Of a DNA stretch of 64,000 nt, positions 7,402-16,594 are shown piece by piece. Source of the stretch: Paraburkholderia youngii (lineage in GTDB: Bacteria > Pseudomonadota > Gammaproteobacteria > Burkholderiales > Burkholderiaceae); assembly GCF_013366925.1 (NCBI RefSeq), contig NZ_JAALDK010000001.1:4953165-5017164 (forward strand), given 5' to 3'. The number at the start of each line of letters is the position of its first letter. Position 1 is the first letter of the stretch. The notes below the pieces were generated by a model, which was given only the letters and a program-made list of their open reading frames with translations, had not been told where the DNA came from and ran no database searches. The translations under genes were made by a program, and so were the position numbers.

Positions 7402-8259
7402 TCAATCCCTCCGCATGCGAACAACCAACGCGAGCAAGCGGGCGCGCATTTCATCGGCCGGCAAGTGCGTGGGCCAGCCGTGACCAGGAAGCAACCAGTC
7501 GAAGCGATACGCGGCTAGCTTGCCAAGCGATTCGGTGAGCTCAGACCATGAATACCAGCACGCGTCCCTGAACGCGACGAGGTCCCCCACGCGCGGGCTC
7601 CACGCGAGCGAATCACCCGAGAACAACACGCTGTCGTCGAGCAGGTACACGACGCTGCCGCGCGTGTGCCCGGGGACAGGGATCGCGCTTACGCCGACCG
7701 CAATGTCCGTTGCCGATCCATCGTCGAGCAGGTCCGTTGCATAAGGCGCGGCCGACATGTCTTCCCGGTGAATCCAGACGCGCGCGCCGAAATGACGAGC
7801 GTATTTATCTGCGTCCGCGACGTCGTCACGATGCGATAGAAGGATGTGCGCGATGCCACCGTTCTCATCAAACCATTTCACGAGTTCCGCCGCGTAGCGC
7901 GGTGAGTCGATCATCAGATTGCCGTCCGGACGCCTCGCAAAGTAAGAGTGCGCGCCAAACGACGACCGCGCGTTAAATCCGCAGCGCCATACAGCCGACG
8001 TGATCGGCTGTGGAAAGATCGCGGCACCCGGACGAGGCTGCGTCGTTTCACTCCGTACCGACGCCGTAGGACACACGAGCACCGCACGCCATGCGTCGAC
8101 GTGCTCTTCGGGCGTAACGGGCTGCCGCAAGAAGACACTCTTGTCGTTTCGTTCGACAATCAGCCCCGGCGCGACGTGACGCGATGCACCGCAATTGATG
8201 CACGCTGTGTCGATGTACCACTCGCCTGGGACGGAATCGGCGTTGCGTGTCGGCTTCAT
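7402..8259 (-). CDS. MBL-fold metallo-hydrolase with N-terminal ferredoxin-like domain
   Basis: A 285-residue protein from ATG 8259, with AGGAG upstream; the longer in-frame start at 8376 overlaps the neighbouring gene and is not needed. Residues 15-70 form a ferredoxin-like domain, WYIDTACINCGASRHVAPG and later VCPTAS. The rest is a metallo-beta-lactamase fold with LLSHRDDVADAD, PVPGHTRGS and LLPGHG metal-site motifs. The usual four Fe-S cysteines are reduced to three: the third position is Ser26 in INCGASR. The substrate is unknown. It lies 28 bp downstream of the TIR-STAND gene, same strand. Confidence 0.85.
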   Translation of the reverse strand: MKPTRNADSVPGEWYIDTACINCGASRHVAPGLIVERNDKSVFLRQPVTPEEHVDAWRAVLVCPTASVRSETTQPRPGAAIFPQPITSAVWRCGFNARSSFGAHSYFARRPDGNLMIDSPRYAAELVKWFDENGGIAHILLSHRDDVADADKYARHFGARVWIHREDMSAAPYATDLLDDGSATDIAVGVSAIPVPGHTRGSVVYLLDDSVLFSGDSLAWSPRVGDLVAFRDACWYSWSELTESLGKLAAYRFDWLLPGHGWPTHLPADEMRARLLALVVRMRRD

Positions 8260-8287
8260 TCGATGCTCCTGTCGTCCGGTCGGCAAA

Positions 8288-11200
8288 TCAGGATCCACAT
8301 ACGTTTTCGTCCCGGCGCCCGCGTACGAGAGAAAGGGCGGCTCCATCACCGGTTGTGAGCAAGTTTGCTCCCACAAGCCTTTCCTTGCACACCGCCATCG
8401 CCAGGCTCCGCCCTCGATTCTGCATAAGCCATCGGATAGGCCACACCCGCGCGGTCTGATCCGCGGACGCGGTCACCACCCGCTGGCCGTCCGGGCTGAA
8501 GGCAGCGGAGCTCACGGCTCCCAGGTGCCCGGTGAGTTGCGCGATCACCAGGCCAGTCGCCGCGTCCCATACTCGCGCGTTCTGATCCGCGGACGCGGTC
8601 ACTACCCGCTGGCCGTCCGGGCTGAAGGCGGCGGAACCCACTGCCCCCTGATGCCCGCTGAACTGGCCGATCTGTTTGCCCGTCGCCGCGTCCCACACCC
8701 GCGCGGTCCCATCCGCGGACGCGGTCACCACGCGCCGTCCGTCCGGGCTGAAGGCGGCGGAAAAAACGGTGCCGCGATGGCCGCTGAGCACCACGATCTG
8801 TTTGCCGGTGGCCGCGTCCCACACCCGCGCGGTCCCATCCCAGGACGCAGTCACCACCCGCTGGCCGTCCGGACTATAGGCGACGGAATCAACCGGCTCC
8901 TGATGCCCGCTGAGCAGCAAGATCTGTTTGCCCGTGGCCGCGTCCCACACTCGCGCGGTCCCATCCGCGGACGCCGTCGCCACCCGCTGGCCGTCCGGGC
9001 TGAAGGCGGCGGAAAAAACTGCCCCGTGATGCCCGCTAAGCTGGGCGATCTGTTTGCCCGCGGCCGCATCCCACAGCCACGCGGTCTGATCCGCGGACGC
9101 GGTCACTATCCGCCGGCCGTCAGGGCTGAACGCAGCGGAGTCAACCCACCCCTGATGCCCGCTGAGCAGCGCAATCTGCTTGCCCGTGGCGACGTCCCAC
9201 ACCCGCGCAGTCCTGTCACGGGACGCCGTCACCACCCGCTGACCGTCCGGGCTGAAGGCGGCGAAAACGACTGGCTCCTGATGTCCGCTGAGCAGCAAGA
9301 TCCCCTTCCCCGCGTCCCACGCGCGCGCTGTCCTGTCACGGGATGCAGTCAACACCCGCTGACCGTCCAGGCTGAAGACGGCGACGTTCACCGGCCCCTG
9401 ATGTCCGATGAGCTGCACGATCGTCTGTCCGGTCGCCGCATCCCACACCCGCGCAGTCTTGTCATCGGAGGCGGTCACCACACGCAGGCCGTCCGGGCTA
9501 AAGGCGGCGGAGCTGACCGGTCCCTGATGTCCGGTGAGCTGCGTGATCACGTGGCCGGTCGCCGCATCCCACACCCGCGCGGTTTTGTCATCGGACGCGG
9601 TCACCACGCGCCGGCCGTCCGGGCTGAAGGCCGCGGAGAAAACCGGTCCCTGATGCCCGGCGAGCTGCGCGATCACGTGGCCGGTCGCCGCATCCCAAAC
9701 CCGCGCGGTTTTGTCATCGGACGCGGTCACCACGCGCCGGCCATCCGCGCTGAAGGCCGCGGAGCTCACCAGTTCCCGATGCCCGCTGAGCTGCGCGATC
9801 ACCTGGCCGGTCGCCGCATCCCAAACCCGCGCAGTCCTGTCCGCGGACGCGGTCACCACGCGCCGGCCGTCCGGGCTGAAGGCCGCGGAGAAAACCGGCC
9901 CCTGATGCCCGTTGAGCTGCACGATCTGTTTGCCCGCAGCAGCGTCCCACACCCGCGCGGTCCTGTCCGCCGAGGCGGTCACCACGCGCCGGCCGTCCGG
10001 GCCGAAGGCGGCGGAATAAACCAGATCCCGATGCCCGCTGAACTGCACGATCTGTTTGCCCGTAGCCGCGTCCCACACTCGCGCGGTTCTGTCCGCCGAG
10101 GCGGTCACCACGCGCCGGCCGTCCGGGCCGAAGGCGGCGGAATAAATCAGCCCCTGATGTCCGCTGAGCTGCACGATCTGTTTGCCGGTAGCCGCGTCCC
10201 ATACCCGCGCGGTCCCATCCCAGGACGCGGTCACCACCCGCTTACCGTCGGGGCTGAATACGGCGGAATCGACCGCATCCTGATGCCCGCCGAGCAACGC
10301 AATTTGCATTGATGCCTGCGCGCCGCGCATGAGCTCCAGCTCTGCGTCAACCGATCCCGGCGAGAGCCAACTCTTGCGCACCGCCAGTATCGCGAAGCGC
10401 ATTGCGCGATCGTAGATTCCCGCGTCGTTCGCCAGCGTCGCGGCCGACGCCAACACAACGGAAGTCTGGCGTGCGACCGTCCGGGTCTGATGAATGATCC
10501 ACCCCCCTGTCGCAATCAGAATGAACGCGATTACGCCCATCAGTACCTGGATGAGTCGCTGCGTGGACGCTGTCCGTGTGTGAGCGATTCGCTGCAACTG
10601 CGACTCGCGCTCCTCGCGCCCGCGGCAAGCCCGCAAATAGGAGAGGTCATCCGTGCCCAGCATTCGTTCGAAGTCCGAACGCTGCAGGATCGCTTCCGCG
10701 CTGGTCAGCCGCTCGCCGGCGTGGGCCAGCCAGGCCGTCCCCTGCCCGTGCTTTTGCCACTCCTGCGCCGCTCGCTGCACGGTTGCGACTGTCTTGAGCG
10801 CATCCGCGTCCGCGTCGAGCCAGGCGGCAAGGACAGGCCACTGCCGTAACAACGCCTCGTGCGCGATTTCAATGATGGTGGTTTCCTCATTGCTAGCTTC
10901 GGCCTTGCGCCGGTCTTGCAATAGCAGTCGATACCGGATGAGACGCTTCAGGACGGCATGGGCGGATTCGGGAAGCTCATCCCAGCGTGCCCCGCGGCGC
11001 TTGCGCTGTTGCGTCAGCGGTTCGACGTGCGCGAGCCATGGGATCAAGCCCTCGCGCAGCAGGCGCTCGCGCGCGGCCTTATCTGCTGGAACGGCGGGCT
11101 CCCGTCCGGGATCGGCAAATGCCGATTCGACCGCGGCCTCGATGGAACCGCGCATACCCCCGATCGCCTGATAGTCGGCTACGCTGAAGTTTCCGGTGGC

Positions 11201-12622
11201 GCCATAGTCGGTAAATAGCCGCTCGAGCGTAAAGGCCAGCAAGGGCAATGCGTCTGCCCCTTCAGTATCCCGAAGAAGCCGCTCGGTCAGCGCTGGCTCG
11301 ATCGTCAGCTTCCGCCCGGCGGCGGTAGCCCGCGCGGCAGGACCCTCGATCACCGCCTTGAATTCCGCGCGCTCCAATGGAGGGAGACTGAAGACACGCG
11401 GTGGTACGCCGCGCAGCGTTGGCGCGCTCTGCAATTGCTCGTAAGCGTCTGTGCGGATCGCCACGACCGCAAGCGCACGCTGCCGTTTGCCGATCGTCTG
11501 CATTCCCGCGTGTTCCGCCGTGGCGAGCGTCCTCGCAAGCAGGGACAGGAAGTGCGAAGACTCCTCTTCGCCTTCCGCGCTGAATAATTCCTCGCCCTGG
11601 TCGACGCAGACAAGAACGGTCGGCACAACGGCATCTGACGCGAGCCGCGAGCAGTGCAGCGTTTGAAGCTGGCCAAGCAATTGCTCAAATCCATCAGGAG
11701 TCTGAACTGCCTGGCGGATCTCGGCGCGCGTCCTGAGTACCGCGAGTTCCAGAAAGGCCAGCTCGATACTGACGACGAGTCCGGTGGCGCCAGTAACAAC
11801 AGCCCGCTCCGGACGGATCACTGGAAGCGGCAAAAAGTTTCGGTCATCGCGCTTCAGGCGCGGCCACAGGCCGGCCCGCACAAAGGACGACTTGCCCGCT
11901 CCGGATGCGCCGAGGATGACCAACATCCGCTCGATCCCCTGCTTGCGGACGCTGCGTAGCGTATCGAGCCCGCGCAATACCGCCGTGTCCCGGCCAAAGA
12001 ACACGGCCGCATCCTCGGCCTCCAGCGCTCTCAGTCCCGGATAAGGGGGGCGCTCGGCATCGTTAGCCGGCGGCCACGGAAAGCCCGACGGAGCGGAGCC
12101 GGCTCGCCGCAGCCCAAGCTCGAGCCGGGCAAGCCCCGCTTTGGCGAAAGAGACTTCAGTTGCCGAAACGAGCGGGTCATGCGAGACCCGGAAGCTCTGG
12201 CGTTGGGTCCCGGCGGTGAGGTCACAGACCTGCCATTGCGCCGTCAATTCTTTCGGCAAGGCGTCGATCGGCGTCGCCTCGACGAGCACACCGAAGATTG
12301 TCTTGCCCAGGAATCTGGCAAAGGTTAACTGAGCCAGGCACGAGCGAGAGTCGCACCATGCGGGCGAAATCAGAAACAGCACGGCCTCGCAGCGGTCGGC
12401 CGCAGACTTGAGCGCTTCCTGCCAGCGTTCCCCAGCAGCCAACCCCTCGACCGGCTCGAGGTCCAGGAAGTAATCATCCCAGCCGTTATCGGCAAGCCAG
12501 TGTCCGATCGCGAGCGCGAGAGCGTTATTCGCGCTGGCGTGGCTGATGAAAATCGTGGGCACCGCGCTGCGAACTTCAGTCCCGCAGTTGACTGCACTCG
12601 CAAAGGACACCATCCACCTCAT
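8288..12622 (-). CDS. TIR-STAND ATPase-WD40 repeat protein (candidate NLR-like immune protein)
   Basis: A 1444-residue protein. A TIR-like domain occupies about 20-135 (PTIFISHAS start, ISPAWCDSRSC). A STAND-type NTPase follows at about 195-600, with Walker A GASGAGKSS at 238-246 and Walker B VLVCVDQGEE at 335-344. A single hydrophobic segment (about 690-709) could span the membrane. Then come 15 WD40 repeats of 42 residues (about 773-1400) and a conserved-looking tail. In the TIR, the position usually held by catalytic Glu (CxxE) reads CLAQ (Gln98), so NADase activity is doubtful. Proteins with this architecture are known or suspected in antiphage immunity and signalling. The start is uncertain (12622 or 12613). 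Confidence 0.9.
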   Translation of the reverse strand: MRWMVSFASAVNCGTEVRSAVPTIFISHASANNALALAIGHWLADNGWDDYFLDLEPVEGLAAGERWQEALKSAADRCEAVLFLISPAWCDSRSCLAQLTFARFLGKTIFGVLVEATPIDALPKELTAQWQVCDLTAGTQRQSFRVSHDPLVSATEVSFAKAGLARLELGLRRAGSAPSGFPWPPANDAERPPYPGLRALEAEDAAVFFGRDTAVLRGLDTLRSVRKQGIERMLVILGASGAGKSSFVRAGLWPRLKRDDRNFLPLPVIRPERAVVTGATGLVVSIELAFLELAVLRTRAEIRQAVQTPDGFEQLLGQLQTLHCSRLASDAVVPTVLVCVDQGEELFSAEGEEESSHFLSLLARTLATAEHAGMQTIGKRQRALAVVAIRTDAYEQLQSAPTLRGVPPRVFSLPPLERAEFKAVIEGPAARATAAGRKLTIEPALTERLLRDTEGADALPLLAFTLERLFTDYGATGNFSVADYQAIGGMRGSIEAAVESAFADPGREPAVPADKAARERLLREGLIPWLAHVEPLTQQRKRRGARWDELPESAHAVLKRLIRYRLLLQDRRKAEASNEETTIIEIAHEALLRQWPVLAAWLDADADALKTVATVQRAAQEWQKHGQGTAWLAHAGERLTSAEAILQRSDFERMLGTDDLSYLRACRGREERESQLQRIAHTRTASTQRLIQVLMGVIAFILIATGGWIIHQTRTVARQTSVVLASAATLANDAGIYDRAMRFAILAVRKSWLSPGSVDAELELMRGAQASMQIALLGGHQDAVDSAVFSPDGKRVVTASWDGTARVWDAATGKQIVQLSGHQGLIYSAAFGPDGRRVVTASADRTARVWDAATGKQIVQFSGHRDLVYSAAFGPDGRRVVTASADRTARVWDAAAGKQIVQLNGHQGPVFSAAFSPDGRRVVTASADRTARVWDAATGQVIAQLSGHRELVSSAAFSADGRRVVTASDDKTARVWDAATGHVIAQLAGHQGPVFSAAFSPDGRRVVTASDDKTARVWDAATGHVITQLTGHQGPVSSAAFSPDGLRVVTASDDKTARVWDAATGQTIVQLIGHQGPVNVAVFSLDGQRVLTASRDRTARAWDAGKGILLLSGHQEPVVFAAFSPDGQRVVTASRDRTARVWDVATGKQIALLSGHQGWVDSAAFSPDGRRIVTASADQTAWLWDAAAGKQIAQLSGHHGAVFSAAFSPDGQRVATASADGTARVWDAATGKQILLLSGHQEPVDSVAYSPDGQRVVTASWDGTARVWDAATGKQIVVLSGHRGTVFSAAFSPDGRRVVTASADGTARVWDAATGKQIGQFSGHQGAVGSAAFSPDGQRVVTASADQNARVWDAATGLVIAQLTGHLGAVSSAAFSPDGQRVVTASADQTARVWPIRWLMQNRGRSLAMAVCKERLVGANLLTTGDGAALSLVRGRRDENVCGS
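8430..10306 (-). repeat. Fifteen tandem WD40-coding repeats (126-bp unit)
   Basis: The DNA coding for the WD40 array is a run of near-identical 126-bp units with a GHQGxVxSAAFSPDGxRVVTAS core; one unit (ILLLSGHQ preceded by a short AGKG linker) is two codons shorter. The high nucleotide identity between units also produces a long chance open frame on the opposite strand. Such arrays are prone to unequal recombination, so the repeat number may differ between strains or be misassembled. Confidence 0.9.
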
Positions 12623-12669
12623 GTGTTTGAGTCTGGCATCCCGCGCGCTGAATTGATTGCCTCAATGCT

Positions 12670-13536
12670 TTATAGCTCGCGCCTGGCGGACACGATGAGA
12701 GCGTCCAGCTTGTCCGCGGTCCTGCATTCGTCAAGCGGTGTGTAGACGGTGAGCTTGCGATCGGAGCCGTCCAGCAGCGCGAAACTGGTGTATTCGAAGA
12801 CCATCAGGCCTTTTCGCGGATGCCTGATGCGCTTGATATTCGATAACGGATTGAGCACCTCGTGCCTGCGCCACCACGCATTGAATTCGTCGCTCCTGTG
12901 TCGCAGCGTCGATATCAGCCGTTCAAAATCAGGATCGCCCACATAGCGCGCACTGTCGTTACGGAACATCGCAAGGGACGCACGCGCCACTTCCTCCCAG
13001 TCAACGAGCAAACGGCGGTGCCGCGCATTCGCGAAAACCATGAACATCAGATTGCGCTCATCCACCGAAAGCTGCCCGTAGTCACCGAATACCAAAGTGG
13101 CGGCCCGATTCCAGCCCAGGATATCCCAGCGACGGCCAGTGACGTAAGCGGGCTGGCCCGACAGGCTGGCAAGCATCCGTTGCACCGGCTCCTCGAGCTT
13201 TTCCGGATTCGTCGACTGGAGTTCCGGCGACGGACGATCGCTCAATACGAACAGATGCCGCCGCTCAACGGCGTCCAGTCGCAACGCATCCGCGATTGCG
13301 ATCAGCACCTCTTCGGACGCGCGGACGTCGCGCCCCTGTTCGAGCCAGGTGTACCACGTGATACCGACGTCCGCGAGCATCGCGACTTCCTCGCGGCGCA
13401 GCCCCGGCGTGCGTCGTCGAAAACCGTCCGGCAATCCGACCGCGGCCGGACTCAGGTGCTCGCGCCGCGACCTCAGGAATGCGCCTAGCTCACCACGGCG
13501 TCGTTCGGCGGCGAGGGTTCTGACGTTCATCGTCAT
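12670..13536 (-). CDS. XRE-family regulator with MmyB-like ligand-binding domain
   Basis: A 288-residue protein. The N-terminal helix-turn-helix (about 15-80) has the LGAFLRSRREHLSP and PGLRREEVAMLADVGITWYTWLEQGR segments typical of this family. The C-terminal half (about 115-285) fits the MmyB-like fold, with WNRAATLVFGDY and ERNLMFMVF. Members regulate adjacent short-chain dehydrogenases in many actinobacteria and Burkholderiales. It is transcribed divergently from the SDR gene at 13633, with 96 bp between the starts, so autoregulation and control of the SDR pair are likely. Either of two nearby ATGs (13536, 13530) could be the start. Confidence 0.9.
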   Translation of the reverse strand: MTMNVRTLAAERRRGELGAFLRSRREHLSPAAVGLPDGFRRRTPGLRREEVAMLADVGITWYTWLEQGRDVRASEEVLIAIADALRLDAVERRHLFVLSDRPSPELQSTNPEKLEEPVQRMLASLSGQPAYVTGRRWDILGWNRAATLVFGDYGQLSVDERNLMFMVFANARHRRLLVDWEEVARASLAMFRNDSARYVGDPDFERLISTLRHRSDEFNAWWRRHEVLNPLSNIKRIRHPRKGLMVFEYTSFALLDGSDRKLTVYTPLDECRTADKLDALIVSARREL

Positions 13537-13632
13537 CGTGGTAGCTCCCTATACCAGTATCGATCCAGCACTGTTTGTCGCGCGGCAAAGCGCACAGCAT
13601 GAAGACGAAACCAACTTCCAGTCTATTCAATC

Positions 13633-14460
13633 ATGAACATGACGAACAAGCTTGTGCTGGTTACCGGCTCCACCGACGGACTCGGACGCTGCGTCGCGAA
13701 TCGGCTGGCAGCCCAGGGCGCGCACGTGCTCGTTCACGGGCGAAACATGGAACGGGGCGAATCCGTCGTTCGCGAGATAGCGGGTGCGGGAGGCAAAGCG
13801 ACTTTTTATCCGGCTGATCTGTCTACGTTCGCGGAAGTTCAATCGCTGGCAAGCGCGATCGGGCGCGCGCACGATCGACTCGACCTGCTTATCAACAACG
13901 CCGGCATCGGGACCGGTCCGCGTGGCTCGACCAGGCAAGTCACGGCGGATGGAATCGAATTGCGGTTCGCGGTGAACTACCTCGCGGGCTTCGCCCTGAC
14001 GAGGCTTCTGCTGCCTCTTTTGCTGACGGGCTCGAGATCGCGGATTGTCAATGTTGCTTCCGTGGGACAACGCCCGATCGATTTCGACGACGTGATGTTG
14101 AGCCACGGCTATAGCGGTACCGCGGCCTATTGCCAGAGCAAGCTCGCGCAAATCATGTTCACGTTCGATCTGGCCGACGAACTGGCGCAGACCGGCGTGA
14201 CGGCGAACTGTCTGCATCCGGCCACATACATGGACACAACCATGGTGAGGAATGGGGGAATCACGCCTCTGAGCACGGTCGAGGAAGGTGCTGACGCAGT
14301 TCTTCATCTTGCGGCCAGCACCGCAATGGAAGGCCGTACCGGCCTCTATTTCGACGGCACAGGGCTCGCCAGAGCTCATCCCGACGCCTACAACCCTGCG
14401 CTTCGCAAGCGACTGCGTCAGCTCAGCTTTCAGTTGACGGACCCGTCGCTGGCACATTGA
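13633..14460 (+). CDS. Short-chain dehydrogenase/reductase
   Basis: A 275-residue Rossmann-fold oxidoreductase. The nucleotide-binding motif is VLVTGSTDGLGRCV (about 8-21) and NNAG is at about 89. The active site has Ser in VNVASVGQ and YCQSK (YxxxK) near 167-171. The size and the Cterm extension match the retinol-dehydrogenase-like or light-dependent-protochlorophyllide-reductase-like group of SDRs; the substrate is unknown. It is divergent from the XRE regulator and followed 74 bp later by a second SDR on the same strand. Confidence 0.9.
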   Translation: MNMTNKLVLVTGSTDGLGRCVANRLAAQGAHVLVHGRNMERGESVVREIAGAGGKATFYPADLSTFAEVQSLASAIGRAHDRLDLLINNAGIGTGPRGSTRQVTADGIELRFAVNYLAGFALTRLLLPLLLTGSRSRIVNVASVGQRPIDFDDVMLSHGYSGTAAYCQSKLAQIMFTFDLADELAQTGVTANCLHPATYMDTTMVRNGGITPLSTVEEGADAVLHLAASTAMEGRTGLYFDGTGLARAHPDAYNPALRKRLRQLSFQLTDPSLAH

Positions 14461-14534
14461 CACATCGAACTTCGATGTCGGTCCGGCCCGGGTTCCGGAA
14501 ACCCGGCATTTTTCAAAGAGCGGAAACTTCAACC

Positions 14535-15281
14535 ATGTCAGATCATGTCTTCATTGTCGGCGGTTCTTCCGGGATTGGCTTCGCTACAGCGAGCCGGCTA
14601 CTGGAGCGGAGATACGCGGTTACGATTGCCGGGCGAGATTCGGCGAAACTGGCCAAAGCGAAGGCCGCGTTGCGCGGCGCTGCAAATACGGTGAGATTCG
14701 ATGCATCCGATGCATCGACCATCGCCGGCACGTTTGCCGAGATTGGCGCAATCGATCACCTGGTTCTCGCGCTCGGCAGTGGCAAGGGGGGAGGCCCGTT
14801 TTCAGCCGTCAGTCTCGATGCGGTGCGTAGGGGATTCGATGAGAAAGTGTTTCCTCATTTCGCGTGTGCCCAGGCGGCCCTTGCGTCGATTGCGAAAACC
14901 GGAAGCATCACTTTTCTCTCTGCCGTATCGGCACACTCGGCCATGCCCGGAACAGCGGGCCTCGGCGCAGCGAACGCGGCGATTGCGGCGATCGTGCCGA
15001 TCCTGGCGGCAGAGCTACGCCCGTTGCGGATTAACGCAGTTTCCCCTGGCGTCATTGATACGCCGTGGTGGGACTTTCTCTCTGAGCAAGATAAGGAGTC
15101 CGCTTTTGCCGGTTATGCGGCGAGAACGCCGGTAGGACGAATTGGCCAGCCTGACGACATCGCCATGGCGATTGAATTTCTGATTTCGAACTCCTTCATG
15201 TCTGGGCAAACCATCATATGCGACGGTGGAATTGGTCTGGATTCGGCTGGCCAGACCGTCCCGCTGACCGAGCCTCGCTGA
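14535..15281 (+). CDS. SDR-fold protein lacking the usual catalytic Tyr/Lys
   Basis: A 248-residue SDR from ATG 14535; the frame extends upstream to 14457, but MSDHVFIVGGSSGIG is the natural start. The glycine-rich motif GGSSGIG and the C-terminal SPGVIDTPWW and DGG segments are normal. Where YxxxK should follow the Ser of FLSAVSAHS there is GTAGLGAANAAI, so the catalytic Tyr and Lys are missing. A subgroup of SDRs with AANAAI or AVNAAI at this place exists, so the loss is probably old rather than recent. It is paired with the SDR upstream. Function unknown; likely an altered chemistry or a binding role. Confidence 0.8.
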   Translation: MSDHVFIVGGSSGIGFATASRLLERRYAVTIAGRDSAKLAKAKAALRGAANTVRFDASDASTIAGTFAEIGAIDHLVLALGSGKGGGPFSAVSLDAVRRGFDEKVFPHFACAQAALASIAKTGSITFLSAVSAHSAMPGTAGLGAANAAIAAIVPILAAELRPLRINAVSPGVIDTPWWDFLSEQDKESAFAGYAARTPVGRIGQPDDIAMAIEFLISNSFMSGQTIICDGGIGLDSAGQTVPLTEPR

Positions 15282-15290
15282 CGATCTGCA

Positions 15291-15680
15291 TCAGGTGTCA
15301 CCGGTGGGAACGATTCCCGCCGCCTCGACCATCAGGATCACCGTTTTCACAGGCGCTCGAGGGCGATGCAGCAGGCCTTTATGCACGACAAACGCTTGTC
15401 CCGGGCCCAGATCGACGACCTGGTCCTCGAGGTCGATCAGGAAGCGTCCGCTAACCACATAAAAGAATTCGTCCTGCGCGTCATGTTTGTGCCAATGATA
15501 TTCGCCCTGCACGACACCCAGCCGAACTACCGACTGGTCCACCTGACACAGCGTCTGGTTGTACCAGGGATGGCCGTTTGCCGCCACGAGGGCGGGCACA
15601 TCGATGACTTCGCCGAAGGAGTAGAGGACGTTAAGGTGGGTCGAGTACGGAAAGGAATCGGTGCTCACATCAGTCTCCAT
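15291..15680 (-). CDS. Cupin-domain protein
   Basis: A 129-residue single cupin. The metal-binding motif 1 is YHWHKHDAQDEFFYVVSG (about 62-79) and motif 2 is GPGQAFVVHKGLLHRPRA (about 93-110). The His-x-His and Glu ligands are present, suggesting one metal site. Small cupins of this kind are often sugar- or aromatic-acid-related isomerases or dioxygenase-like proteins, but no specific activity is indicated. Convergent with the SDR gene: the two stop codons are 10 bp apart. Confidence 0.85.
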   Translation of the reverse strand: METDVSTDSFPYSTHLNVLYSFGEVIDVPALVAANGHPWYNQTLCQVDQSVVRLGVVQGEYHWHKHDAQDEFFYVVSGRFLIDLEDQVVDLGPGQAFVVHKGLLHRPRAPVKTVILMVEAAGIVPTGDT

Positions 15681-15751
15681 GAACGTCAGTTCGTGTCGAA
15701 TATGCGAGCCACTGTAGGCCTAGGCAGTTCTGTTGGTCTTGTACCGGACCG

Positions 15752-16594
15752 TCAATCTTTGGTACGGGAGCGATCTTCGAGCAACTGCGCGCGGTACGCG
15801 CCCGGTGTCAGCCCCATCCTGCGCCGAAACACGCGTGTAAAGTGGCTTTGGTCGGCGAAACCGGCGGCCTGAGCAATCGCTTTGAGCGAATGGCGTCCAC
15901 CGGTCAATTGAGCGCATGCAAAATCGAGCCGAAGCTGGCGCACGTAATCTCCGACAGTACAGCCATAGTGCTTGCGGAATTCCCGCGCGAGGTGGTCGGC
16001 GCAAACATGGCTGTCCGAAGCGATTTCGTCCAACGTCAACGTCTCACGAAAACGATCGTGCAGTAATGCTTCCACGCGAGCGAGCCATCGACGTGAACCG
16101 TCAACCGTTGCCGCGCGCGGGACGGCCCGCTCGCACGCCGCAAGAAGCTCGAGTACCAGCCCTTCGACTGCTAGCGATGTAGCCGAATCCTGCTCACGGC
16201 ACTCGCGGACGAGACGGCGCATGAACGACAACGGAGCTCCACTGGCGAAGTCATCCGGGCGATCGAGGACTTGGGTCCGACCGCCCAGCCGCTCTAGCCA
16301 CGAAGACGAAAATTCGACATGGAGCGCCTTGCCGCCGGCCCCGTACCAGCAATTTGCGTGCGGTACGGCTGCGGGGAAAAGCGTCAGTGACATCGGCCCA
16401 TCTTCGCCACCGCGTGACGGCCAGGTTCGTGTACCGCGGCCGTCCAGCACGAAACAGAAAAACGGATTCACATGTTCGTGCTGCGGAATGATGAGATCCG
16501 TTGCGAATTGGGTCTCCACGACCGAGATGCCATCACCCCTGTATTGCAGGGTGGTAGCGCCGAAGTAGTCGCCCGGCTCAAGTACCCGTAGCAT
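15752..16594 (-). CDS. AraC-family transcriptional regulator
   Basis: A 280-residue protein with an N-terminal cupin-like arabinose-binding domain (about 1-90; PQHEHVNPFFCFVLDGRG). The C-terminal double helix-turn-helix spans about 180-270: LTLDEIASDSHVCADHLAREFRKHYGCTVGDYVRQLRL, then LKAIAQAAGFADQSHFTRVFRRRMG, with the usual ending PGAYR. It sits between the cupin gene and the pqqD gene, all leftward. The regulon cannot be told from the sequence; the adjacent cupin gene is the nearest candidate. Confidence 0.9.
   Translation of the reverse strand: MLRVLEPGDYFGATTLQYRGDGISVVETQFATDLIIPQHEHVNPFFCFVLDGRGTRTWPSRGGEDGPMSLTLFPAAVPHANCWYGAGGKALHVEFSSSWLERLGGRTQVLDRPDDFASGAPLSFMRRLVRECREQDSATSLAVEGLVLELLAACERAVPRAATVDGSRRWLARVEALLHDRFRETLTLDEIASDSHVCADHLAREFRKHYGCTVGDYVRQLRLDFACAQLTGGRHSLKAIAQAAGFADQSHFTRVFRRRMGLTPGAYRAQLLEDRSRTKD

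Noticed and set aside
8430..10306. Regular repeats that could suggest a CRISPR array
   Set aside because: Units are 126 bp with no unique spacers, in frame, and encode WD40 blades.
8195..10312. A 705-residue forward frame with proline/arginine-rich repeats
   Set aside because: It is antisense to the WD40 array; its repeats are the reverse reading of the 126-bp units and it has no recognisable domain.
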